The notes below the pieces were generated by a model, which saw only the letters and a list, made by a program, of their open reading frames with translations, was not told where the DNA came from and ran no database searches. A program made the position numbers and the translations under genes. DNA of 64,000 bases from Pseudomonadota bacterium (GTDB lineage: Bacteria; Pseudomonadota; Alphaproteobacteria; Sphingomonadales; Sphingomonadaceae), in contig JAEXFD010000025.1 in NCBI GenBank assembly GCA_023400405.1, forward strand, positions 53,694-117,693, in the 5' to 3' direction. Below, piece after piece: positions 16,532 to 24,271 of this stretch. Position 1 is the first letter of the stretch. Each line of letters opens with the position of its first letter.

Positions 16532-17980
16532 TCAGGCCGCGCGGGCGGCCGGTTCGGGTTGGGTCTGGTCGAGCTTGTACGCCTTGCGCACCAGCCCGTT
16601 GGTAAGGTCGTAGGCCAGCTCGGCCGCTTCCCAGTCGAGCAGCCGCCCCTCGGCGACGAGCCGGGCGAGGAAGCCGCAATCGATTCGCCGCGCCACGTCG
16701 TGCCGCGCCGGGATCGAGAGGAAGGCACGCGTATCGTCGTTGAAGCCGACGGTGTTGTAGAAGCCGGCCGTCTCGGTCACTTGCTCGCGAAAGCGGCGCA
16801 TCCCTTCGGGACTGTCGTGGAACCACCAGCTCGGCCCCAGCTTGAGGCAAGGATAGTGCCCCGCCAGCGGCGCCAGTTCGCGCGCATAGGCCGTCTCGTC
16901 GAGCGTGAAGAGGATGATCGACAGCTCGGTCGATGTGCCGAAGCGATCGAGCAGCGGCTTGAGCGCATGGACGTAATCGGTGCGCATCGGGATGTCGGCG
17001 CCCTTGTCACGGCCGTGACTGGCGAACAGTCCGCCATTGTGGTTGCGGAAGCTGCCGGGATGGATCTGCATCACCATACCGTCCTCGACGCTCATCGCCG
17101 CCATTTCGGTGAGCATCTGCGCGCGGAACAGCTCGGCGTCCTGCGGCGTCCAGCGATCCGAGAGGATCGTGCGGAACAGCCGCTCGGCTTCCTCAGGCGC
17201 AAGGTCGGCGGTGGCCGCGGTCGCATGGCCATGGTCCGTCGCCGTCGCCCCCGCCGCGCGGAAATCGGAACGGCGCTTGCGATGCGCGGCGAGATAGCCG
17301 TCCCACGACCAGACGTCCTCGCCCGTCTTCTCGGCAAACACCCTCATTGCGCCGTGGAACTGCTCGTGCTCGACGTCGATCACCGCGTCGGGCCGATAGG
17401 TCGTGACCACCCGCCCCGGCCAGCCCGACTCCTGGATCGCGTGGTGCGCCGAGAGGTCGTCCTGCGGGCCCTCGGTGGTTGCCAGGAATTCGATGCCGAA
17501 GCGATCGAACAGCGCGCGCGGCCTGAAGGCATCGCTCGCAAGGCTGGCGTTGATCGCGTCGTAATAATGATCCGCGGTGCCCGCATCGAGCGCCACGTCG
17601 AAGCCGAACACTTCGCTGAAGACATGGCCGAGCCACATCGCGGAAGGAGTGCCGCGGAAAAGGTGGAAATGCGCGGCAAAGGTCCGCCACGCGTCGCGCG
17701 GATCGGTGGCCGGCACGCCCGCTTTGCTCGGCACGCGCAGCGCGTCGAGCGCCACACCCTGCGAATAGAGCATGCGATAGAGATAATGGTCGGGCGCCAG
17801 CAGCAGCTCGGTCGCGTTCGACCAGTTCGCGTCGGTCGCGAACCAGCCCGCGTCGGTATGCCCATGCGGGCTGATGATCGGCAGCGCGGCCACTTCGGCG
17901 TAGAGCGCCCGAGCAATGCCGCGGGTGCGCTCCTCTGCCGGGAAGAGTCGATCGGGATCGAGCTTCAATGGCCGCGCCAT
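16532..17980 (-). CDS. uxaC: Glucuronate/galacturonate isomerase (UxaC)
   Basis: Interconverts D-glucuronate and D-fructuronate, or D-galacturonate and D-tagaturonate, in the cytoplasm. The 482-residue TIM-barrel protein has the metal-ligand motif ISPHGHTD (residues 36-43) and the family stretches VVTTYRPDAVIDVE and QIHPGSFRNHNG, with a C-terminal RIDCGFLARLVAEGRL. It is long enough to be complete. With KduI it lets the locus handle both unsaturated and ordinary uronate units. The reductase and dehydratase that would normally follow (UxuB, UxuA) are not in this window. Confidence 0.94.
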   Translation of the reverse strand: MARPLKLDPDRLFPAEERTRGIARALYAEVAALPIISPHGHTDAGWFATDANWSNATELLLAPDHYLYRMLYSQGVALDALRVPSKAGVPATDPRDAWRTFAAHFHLFRGTPSAMWLGHVFSEVFGFDVALDAGTADHYYDAINASLASDAFRPRALFDRFGIEFLATTEGPQDDLSAHHAIQESGWPGRVVTTYRPDAVIDVEHEQFHGAMRVFAEKTGEDVWSWDGYLAAHRKRRSDFRAAGATATDHGHATAATADLAPEEAERLFRTILSDRWTPQDAELFRAQMLTEMAAMSVEDGMVMQIHPGSFRNHNGGLFASHGRDKGADIPMRTDYVHALKPLLDRFGTSTELSIILFTLDETAYARELAPLAGHYPCLKLGPSWWFHDSPEGMRRFREQVTETAGFYNTVGFNDDTRAFLSIPARHDVARRIDCGFLARLVAEGRLLDWEAAELAYDLTNGLVRKAYKLDQTQPEPAARAA

Positions 17981-17990
17981 GCCAGCCTCC

Positions 17991-19283
17991 TCAGTTGATT
18001 TCCGCGCGCTTCAGCGACGGCGACAGCAGGTGCACCGACAACAGCGCCAGGAAATAAGCCGCGCCCGCGATCAGGAACAGGGGGGCATAGGTGCCCAGCC
18101 GCTCGAGCACGTCTCCCGCATGGAGCGAGAAGAGCATGCCCCCCACCGCGCCCAGCGTGCCGCCGATCCCGATCACCGATCCCACCGCGAAGCGCGGGAA
18201 GGTATCGGACGGCAGCGTGTAGAGATTGGCAGAGAAGGCCTGGTGCGCCGCCGCGGCGACGCCGATGATCAGCACGTTGATCCAGACATTGTCGATGGCG
18301 TTCGAGAAGCACACCGGCACCACGCAGAAAGCGCAGATCAGCATGGTGAACTTGCGTGCCTTGTTGACGCTCATCCCTGCCTTGAGGAACCGGCCGGAGA
18401 GCCAGCCGCCCGCCACGCTGCCGACGTCGGAAAGCAGGTAGATCGCGACCAGCGGCGGCCCGAAGCTCAGCAGGTCGAGATGATAGCGCTGGCCCAGGAA
18501 GCTCGGCAGCCAGAAGAGGTAGAACCACCAGATCGGATCGATGAAGAACTTGCCGAGCGCGAAGGCCCAGGTTTCCTTCTTCGCCAGCACCTTGAGCCAC
18601 AGATTGTCGGGCTTCACCGCGGGGTCCGCCGGGTCCTGCTCGATATAGGCGAGCTCGGCGGCGCCGACGCGCGGATGCTGGCGCGGATCGCGGTACATCG
18701 CCACCCAGGCGATCACCCAGACGACACCGAAGATGCCGGTGAGAATGAACGCCATCCGCCAGCCATAAGCGAGCGTGATCACCGGCACGAGCAGTGGCGT
18801 GATGATGGCGCCGACATTCGATCCGGCATTGAACACGCCGATCGCCAGCGCGCGCTCCTTGGCCGGGAACCAGTCGGTGACCGACTTCACGCCGGCAGGG
18901 AAATTGCCCGATTCGCCGATGCCCAGGCCGAAGCGCGCCATCGCGAACTGCGTCACCGAATGGACGCCGCCATGCGCGACATGCGCAATCGTCCAGATCA
19001 CCACCGCGATCGCATAGCCGAACCGCGCGCCGATCACGTCGACCAGCTTGCCGAAACCGAGATAACCGATCGCATAGGCGCACTGGAACCAGAAGACGAT
19101 CGCCGCATAGTCGGTCTCGGACCAATGCAGTTCCTTGGCGATCGTCGGCTTGAGCACCCCGATCATCTGCCGATCGACATAGTTGATCGCCGTCGCCGCG
19201 AAGAGCAGCCCGCAGATCACCCAGCGGTAGCGGCCGACCCGTTCGGCCGCGCCGGAGACGATATTTTCTCCGCTGTTCGCCAT
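17991..19283 (-). CDS. MFS hexuronate transporter (ExuT-like)
   Basis: A 430-residue inner-membrane carrier of the anion:cation symporter branch of the major facilitator superfamily. It has about 12 hydrophobic segments and the hallmark INYVDRQMIGVLKPTIAKEL after the first helix, then GFGKLVDVIGARFG and GIGESGNFPAGVK. Those motifs are shared with ExuT and other hexuronate carriers. It probably brings uronate monomers or small oligomers into the cytoplasm for UxaC and KduI. The start MANSGEN at 19283 has GAGGAGAGGG upstream; longer frames are not supported. It is 10 bases upstream of uxaC. Confidence 0.9.
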   Translation of the reverse strand: MANSGENIVSGAAERVGRYRWVICGLLFAATAINYVDRQMIGVLKPTIAKELHWSETDYAAIVFWFQCAYAIGYLGFGKLVDVIGARFGYAIAVVIWTIAHVAHGGVHSVTQFAMARFGLGIGESGNFPAGVKSVTDWFPAKERALAIGVFNAGSNVGAIITPLLVPVITLAYGWRMAFILTGIFGVVWVIAWVAMYRDPRQHPRVGAAELAYIEQDPADPAVKPDNLWLKVLAKKETWAFALGKFFIDPIWWFYLFWLPSFLGQRYHLDLLSFGPPLVAIYLLSDVGSVAGGWLSGRFLKAGMSVNKARKFTMLICAFCVVPVCFSNAIDNVWINVLIIGVAAAAHQAFSANLYTLPSDTFPRFAVGSVIGIGGTLGAVGGMLFSLHAGDVLERLGTYAPLFLIAGAAYFLALLSVHLLSPSLKRAEIN

Positions 19284-19314
19284 GTCCCTCTCCTCGTCTT
19301 GTATTTTCGGGCGC

Positions 19315-20118
19315 TCAGCGGCGCCGTTTGTCGGCGATCGTGCAGCGGACGCCATAGCCGGTGCCGAAGCGCGCCTCCACCTGCGCGCCGGCACGGACGG
19401 GATGGACGCCGGTCACCGCGCCGGTGGAAATCCACTGGCCCTGGGCGAGCGGCAGGCCTCGGCTGGCGGCCAGTTCGAATAGGAAGCGCACGGCGCCATA
19501 GGGGCCGTCGAGCATCTCGGCCGCCGTCGCTTCGCCGGCGACGGCGCCATCGATCAGCAGCGCCACCGGCCAGTCCTGGAAATCGGAGCCGTCCGGAAGC
19601 GCGGCGCCGATCACCAGCCCGTTGTTGTTGCCGAAGTCTGAGATGGTGACGGCGGGGCCATGCTGATTGATCCCCGGAAAGGGCGAACTCGCCACTTCGA
19701 TGCCGACATGGACCGCATCGACATGGCGGGCGACGTCCTGATTGGTCCAGGCGCGATCGAAGTCTTGGGGCAGCGACCCCAGCCGCAGCAGATATTCGGC
19801 CTCGGCGGCAGCGAATCCTTCGCCGAACACCGGCATTTCGGGCACTTCACCTTCGCGCGGCATCACCACGGAGTCGGCGAAGATCGGCCCGGCCAGGCGA
19901 TTGGCGCCATAGGTTGCGTCGAGCGGCTCAGGGATCTTGCCCACCTTCCAGCCTGCCACGCGATCGCCGAACAGCGCAATCGCACGCTCCTGGATACCGT
20001 AAGCCTCGTCGAGCGTGCCGGGCAGCGTGCCGGGATAGTCGGCCAGCGCATTGCCCGCCTGCCGCGCCGCCACGAATGCCCTGGCGATGGCCTCGCCGGA
20101 TTGCCTTCCTTCGATCAA
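19315..20118 (-). CDS. 2-keto-4-pentenoate hydratase-like protein (FAH superfamily)
   Basis: A protein of about 267 residues of the fumarylacetoacetase-fold hydratase/decarboxylase group (MhpD-like). Features: GWKVGKIPEP, AAEAEYLLRLG with the acidic metal ligands, SDFGNNNGLVIG and the C-terminal QWISTGAVTGVHPV. Its role in uronate breakdown is not clear; FAH-fold enzymes act on several 2-keto-3-deoxy acids, which fits the setting. The start is uncertain: no ATG lies in frame near the domain, so TTG at 20118 (GGAG upstream) or GTG at 20145 are the candidates. It is the first gene of the minus-strand operon. Confidence 0.75.
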   Translation of the reverse strand: MIEGRQSGEAIARAFVAARQAGNALADYPGTLPGTLDEAYGIQERAIALFGDRVAGWKVGKIPEPLDATYGANRLAGPIFADSVVMPREGEVPEMPVFGEGFAAAEAEYLLRLGSLPQDFDRAWTNQDVARHVDAVHVGIEVASSPFPGINQHGPAVTISDFGNNNGLVIGAALPDGSDFQDWPVALLIDGAVAGEATAAEMLDGPYGAVRFLFELAASRGLPLAQGQWISTGAVTGVHPVRAGAQVEARFGTGYGVRCTIADKRRR

Positions 20119-20154
20119 CGTCTCATCCCCATCTCCATCGCGCACCGGTTCGGC

Positions 20155-20196
20155 CGACAAGGCGCCGGCGAACGCAAATCGTTCGCCGCCTTGTCG
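20155..20196. other. Strong hairpin in the leader of the hydratase operon
   Basis: A 17-base-pair stem with one 3-base bulge and a 5-base loop (CGACAAGGCG... / ...CGCCTTGTCG, loop CAAAT on the plus strand). It lies 37 bases upstream of the proposed TTG start of the hydratase gene, within its probable mRNA leader. No T-tract follows on either strand, so it is not a classic terminator. It may influence translation or stability of the leader, or be a repeat remnant. Confidence 0.5.
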
Positions 20197-20336
20197 TCCA
20201 TGCCCGTGCCGATCGCCTCTCGGTCGGGGCATTGCTGTCGAACGCGGGCCTGCTGACGGCCCTTGTCGCGAACGGTGCGCGAGATACGCTCTCCCACAGC
20301 CGCGCCCGTCTTCGCGGGCCTGCGGTTGTTGAGGCG

Positions 20337-20352
20337 ATGCTACCGGTGTCAA
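20337..20352. promoter_or_regulatory. CCGG-centred LacI-type operator candidate 1
   Basis: ATGCTACCGGTGTCAA: the right half GGTGTCAA is identical to that of the better site 76 bases away, and the left half matches five of eight positions. On the minus strand it contains TTGACA, which could be the -35 element of the uronate operon. LacI family repressors bind palindromes with a central CG pair, and a LacI gene is in the locus. Confidence 0.5.
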
Positions 20353-20412
20353 ATTCATCCGTCAACGACGATCGCGAACTCGGCAGACAGGGATAGGTCG
20401 GTCAGAATCGAG

Positions 20413-20428
20413 TTGCCACCGGTGTCAA
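20413..20428. promoter_or_regulatory. CCGG-centred LacI-type operator candidate 2
   Basis: TTGCCACCGGTGTCAA is a 16-base palindrome with a single mismatch (ideal TTGACACCGGTGTCAA). It lies 59 bases upstream of the large secreted protein start and may overlap a -35 element (TTGCCA, 17 bases, CATTCT). Two sites 76 bases apart between divergent operons fit control by one LacI repressor, possibly with looping; this is inferred. Confidence 0.6.
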
Positions 20429-20486
20429 GTCTTGCCATTCTCTCCGTAGCAGGCGGCTGTAGACCGCCGAACGATCGAGAGGCACC

Positions 20487-23400
20487 ATGATCCGTTCCTA
20501 CAGGCTGGCCCTGGCTGGGCCGCTCGCGCTTGCCGCCCTTCCCGCGGCCGCGCAGACCGCGGGAGCGGACGGGCTCCTCTTTCGCGCCTCGGGTGACAAG
20601 GGCACCACCGCCGAGCGCGCGGGGGGCGACCCGGTGCCCAATTTCCAGAGCAAGGTCACGATCACGCCGGACGGCGCGGCAGGCGGCGCGTTCCGCTGGG
20701 CCGACGATGGCTATCTCGCCTGGAACGCGCCCGGCAACATCCAGGCCCAGCGCGGGACCCTCGCCTTCTTCTGGCGCGCCCGCGAGCCGCTTGGCGAAGC
20801 GCCGTTCGTCCTGTTCCGCGTCGGCTATGCCGACCATACGAGCTGGGACATGGCATTCCTGCGCATCGACTGGAACGGCCATGGCTTCGACGCTTTCGTC
20901 ACCGATGCGAACCTCACGCGCATTCGAGTCTCGTTCCGGATGGATGCCATCCCCGCCCCCGACGCGTGGCACCACATCGCCTTCGCCTGGGACGAGACGG
21001 CCGGGGTGCGGCTCTATGTCGATGGCAAGGAAGTCGCGCGCAAGAACCAGAAGGCGGACCTCGACGCCGGGCTCGACCAGCTCGGCATGGCCGGCCGCGT
21101 GCTGGCGCCGCATCAGGTGCAGAGCCGCTACAATTTCATGCGCGGAAGCGATCTCGACGAAATCCGCGTCTATGATCGCATGCTCGATCCAGCCGGCATC
21201 GCAGCGCTCGCCGCAAAGGCCGAACCGGCACCGGCCGACGCTCCCTCCCCTGCCGCCAAGCTCGCCGCCTGGCGCCACCGCTACGGCTGGGACGGCACGT
21301 CTCCGCCCGTCCTCGCCGACCCCGTCACGCGCATCCGCAAGGTCGAATTCGCCGACGCCAAGGACATGAAGGAGTGGATGTGGAAGGGCGTCGACGGCAT
21401 CGCCGAGACGACGTGGCCCGGAGTCTATAATCGTTCGCGCCTGGCCGGCCGCGACGACTATTTCGAGCTGCCCGATTGGAACGTCTACGTCGAAGGCGGC
21501 AAGGCGTACACGCTGACCGTTCCCAACGGGGAGGCGTTCAATCGAATCGAGATCCGCGGCGCCGCCTATGGCGATCTCGGCTGGAGCGGAGATGGCAAGC
21601 GCTTCGCCTCGCTCGCGAAGCGTCCGCAAGGCGTGGTGCGCAGCGTCGACACGCTCGCCGAGCGCCGCGGCGGCACGCTTCGCTTCACCAATGTGTCGCA
21701 GGAGCAGCCGATCCAGGAACTCTGGGCCTATGACGTCGGCAAGGGCGTGGAGCCTGAAGGCAGTTTCAAGCTGAGCTACAAGGTCGATGCGTCGGTGAGC
21801 GCCGATCTGGCCACGCTGGCACCGCTCAATGCCTTCATCGTTGGGCGCTATCCGGCGGACGAGCGCAACACCGTGCTTGCGCTGCCCCCCGGTGCAGCCT
21901 CTGCAGCAGCCGGTGCCGGGAGCGCCGCCGCGACGGGCGCCGCGCGCCACGTCGAAGGGGCGATGCCGATCGTCCAGGTGCTGATCCCCTCCGGCTTCGG
22001 CGACGCCTATCCCGGCCGGCCGCTCGCGCGCGCCTGGAATTACGGCTGGGAGAATGTCCGCGACGGCCTGGACGGCATCGCGCTCGACATCCCGGCGCTG
22101 AGGCTCACGCCCGGCAAGGACGGGCTGATCCCGCTCAACATCCAGGTCAAGGATCCGATCTGGCCGGCGCGCGACATGATCGACGTCTCGGTCTCGGTCC
22201 GTCCCGGCGAGGCCCGCACGCTGTGGCTCGACCTGCGCGATCGCATCCTCACCAACGACAGCCTCTATCTCAGCATCGCCTCAGCCAATCCGGACTTCGG
22301 CCCGAAATCGATCGACGGCATGGCAGTGCGCCTCGTGTTCAAGGACCGAGCCGCCGCGCTGCCCGAGCACATCGCCGACCGCTTCAACCAGGTGAAGGAC
22401 AATTGGGGGTTCCTGGTCGAGGAGCACACCGCGTCCAAGCGCGCCGCGATGTATCGTCGCGTCTTCGCCGACGTCAGCGACCTGCTGCGCGTTGATCCCG
22501 ACCATGTCGAAGGCCGGCGCTATTGGGCCGATATCAGCTACGGCAATTACAAGCTTCCCGACTTCGTCCAGCCTCAGGCTCCGGCGGGAATGCCGCTCTG
22601 GGCGTTCCGCCAGCTCGAGGACCTGCGCTACGTCCGCCGCTTCGTGAACTGGTGGATCGACAATCGTCAGGTCCCCTATGGCGATTTCGGCGGCGGCATC
22701 TCGGACGATACCGATCTTACCCAGCAATGGCCGGGGCTGGCGCTGATGGGTGTCGATCCGGACAAGATCAACGCTTCGCTCCGCGCGCTGTCGGATGCCG
22801 CGCACACCAACGGGATGATCACCAACGGGCTCGGCACGATCACCACCGACGAGCTCCACGCCTATGAGGAAGGCCTCAACAGCGACGCCGAGCGGCTCTA
22901 CCTCAATTGGGGCGAGCCCAGGGCGGTCGAGCGGCTGATGGCGACCGTCAAGGCGCTGCGGGGCGTGATCCTGCCCAATCCCGCCGGCCATCTTCACTTC
23001 GCCAGCAATTGGTACGGCGGTCGCAAGATGTACCGCGAGGGGCCGTGGGAGTGGCAGAAGCCCTATAGCTGGGTGATGATGCACGCGCCGGTGCTGATCG
23101 GCCTGTACAACGGCAATCCCGCGGCGCGCGGCCTCGTCACCGGGACGGTCGATGGACTGCTCGCGCATGGCAAGCAGGATGCCAAGGGCAATTGGAGCTA
23201 CCCCAACGAAATCAACTGGCGAACCGATGCCGAGCGCGTCGGCGACGGCGGTGGCGCCGCGACTCCGCTCCAGTCCGCCTGGGCGGCCTGGCACTTCACC
23301 GGCGACGGCAAGTATCTCGCCCCGCTGCTGAGCCGCGTCGCGAAGAGCGGCCCCGGCTCGCTTGCCGACATCGACGACAATGCGCTGGTCTTGCTCGGAC

Positions 23401-24260
23401 AGGACAAGGGCTGGAGCAAGGCGATCCTCGCCAAGGCCATGGACGGCGGCGCGTTCGAACGCTGGGCGGCCTGGGACGCGACCGGCGACACGAAGTGGCT
23501 CGAGGCGCTCCATGCCGACGCCATCGCCGACAAGGCGCAGCACGAATATATGTATACGGAGGGCCATTGGTGGTCCGACCGCGTCGACCAGCCCAACGAA
23601 ATCCTCCAGCGCGAGCGGCTGGGCGGCATCGCCCTGCGCCGCAACCAGACCTGGCCCGGCAACGCGGTCAGCTGGCGCTTCGACGATCCGGAAGGCGCGA
23701 TGCGCACCGCGATCCTGGTCCCGGGCGCGACGCCCCGCCACTTCAAGGTGATCGCCTATAATAGCGGCGATACCGTCCAGAACGCCGAGATGACCAGCTG
23801 GAACGTCGATGCCGGGACGTGGGACATGACGCTGGCGGGCGTCACGCGTTCGGTGCCGCTCGAACGCAGCGCCTCGCTGCGCTTGAGCTTCGCACCGCAT
23901 GCGACCACCGAAGTCGAATTCACGCTGCGGAGCCCGGCTCCTCCGGTTTTCGATCGGCCCGACCTGGGCATCGGAGCGGACGATCTCCGGGTGCGGGGCA
24001 ACCGCGCCGAAGTGACGGTGCACAGCCTGGGCAGCCGCCCGGTGGCCGGCGGCACGCTGTTCGTCGAGGATTCGGCCGGCAAGCCGCTTGCCAGCACGAC
24101 GATCCCCGCCCTCGCTGCACCTACCGACCTGCTGCCCAAGACCGCAACGATCCGCATTGCCTTGCCGCGCGGCGCCGCACGCGTCCGCGTCGCACTGGCC
24201 GGCGGCGACGCCGAGGTCACGCAACTAAACAATGTGGTGGCGCTGCCCGCGGCGCGCTGA
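20487..24260 (+). CDS. Large secreted LamG-domain protein, candidate polysaccharide lyase or hydrolase
   Basis: A 1257-residue exported protein whose catalytic family I cannot name. Signal peptide: residues 1-22 (ALPAAAQT). Residues about 28-230 form a LamG/concanavalin-like domain with the closing motif SDLDEIRVYDRMLDPAGI. Residues about 260-620 are beta-rich. Residues about 620-1080 are helical and rich in aromatic residues, with YGDFGGGISDDTDLTQQWPG, TTDELHAYEEG and a LHFASNWYGGRKMY stretch. These features suggest an (alpha/alpha) toroid glycan-active enzyme. The C-terminal 170 residues look like a beta-sandwich. Its place next to kduI/kduD and a TonB receptor argues for a lyase that releases unsaturated uronate oligomers. 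GAGAGG precedes the ATG. Confidence 0.6.
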   Translation: MIRSYRLALAGPLALAALPAAAQTAGADGLLFRASGDKGTTAERAGGDPVPNFQSKVTITPDGAAGGAFRWADDGYLAWNAPGNIQAQRGTLAFFWRAREPLGEAPFVLFRVGYADHTSWDMAFLRIDWNGHGFDAFVTDANLTRIRVSFRMDAIPAPDAWHHIAFAWDETAGVRLYVDGKEVARKNQKADLDAGLDQLGMAGRVLAPHQVQSRYNFMRGSDLDEIRVYDRMLDPAGIAALAAKAEPAPADAPSPAAKLAAWRHRYGWDGTSPPVLADPVTRIRKVEFADAKDMKEWMWKGVDGIAETTWPGVYNRSRLAGRDDYFELPDWNVYVEGGKAYTLTVPNGEAFNRIEIRGAAYGDLGWSGDGKRFASLAKRPQGVVRSVDTLAERRGGTLRFTNVSQEQPIQELWAYDVGKGVEPEGSFKLSYKVDASVSADLATLAPLNAFIVGRYPADERNTVLALPPGAASAAAGAGSAAATGAARHVEGAMPIVQVLIPSGFGDAYPGRPLARAWNYGWENVRDGLDGIALDIPALRLTPGKDGLIPLNIQVKDPIWPARDMIDVSVSVRPGEARTLWLDLRDRILTNDSLYLSIASANPDFGPKSIDGMAVRLVFKDRAAALPEHIADRFNQVKDNWGFLVEEHTASKRAAMYRRVFADVSDLLRVDPDHVEGRRYWADISYGNYKLPDFVQPQAPAGMPLWAFRQLEDLRYVRRFVNWWIDNRQVPYGDFGGGISDDTDLTQQWPGLALMGVDPDKINASLRALSDAAHTNGMITNGLGTITTDELHAYEEGLNSDAERLYLNWGEPRAVERLMATVKALRGVILPNPAGHLHFASNWYGGRKMYREGPWEWQKPYSWVMMHAPVLIGLYNGNPAARGLVTGTVDGLLAHGKQDAKGNWSYPNEINWRTDAERVGDGGGAATPLQSAWAAWHFTGDGKYLAPLLSRVAKSGPGSLADIDDNALVLLGQDKGWSKAILAKAMDGGAFERWAAWDATGDTKWLEALHADAIADKAQHEYMYTEGHWWSDRVDQPNEILQRERLGGIALRRNQTWPGNAVSWRFDDPEGAMRTAILVPGATPRHFKVIAYNSGDTVQNAEMTSWNVDAGTWDMTLAGVTRSVPLERSASLRLSFAPHATTEVEFTLRSPAPPVFDRPDLGIGADDLRVRGNRAEVTVHSLGSRPVAGGTLFVEDSAGKPLASTTIPALAAPTDLLPKTATIRIALPRGAARVRVALAGGDAEVTQLNNVVALPAAR

Positions 24261-24271
24261 GAACCACGCCC

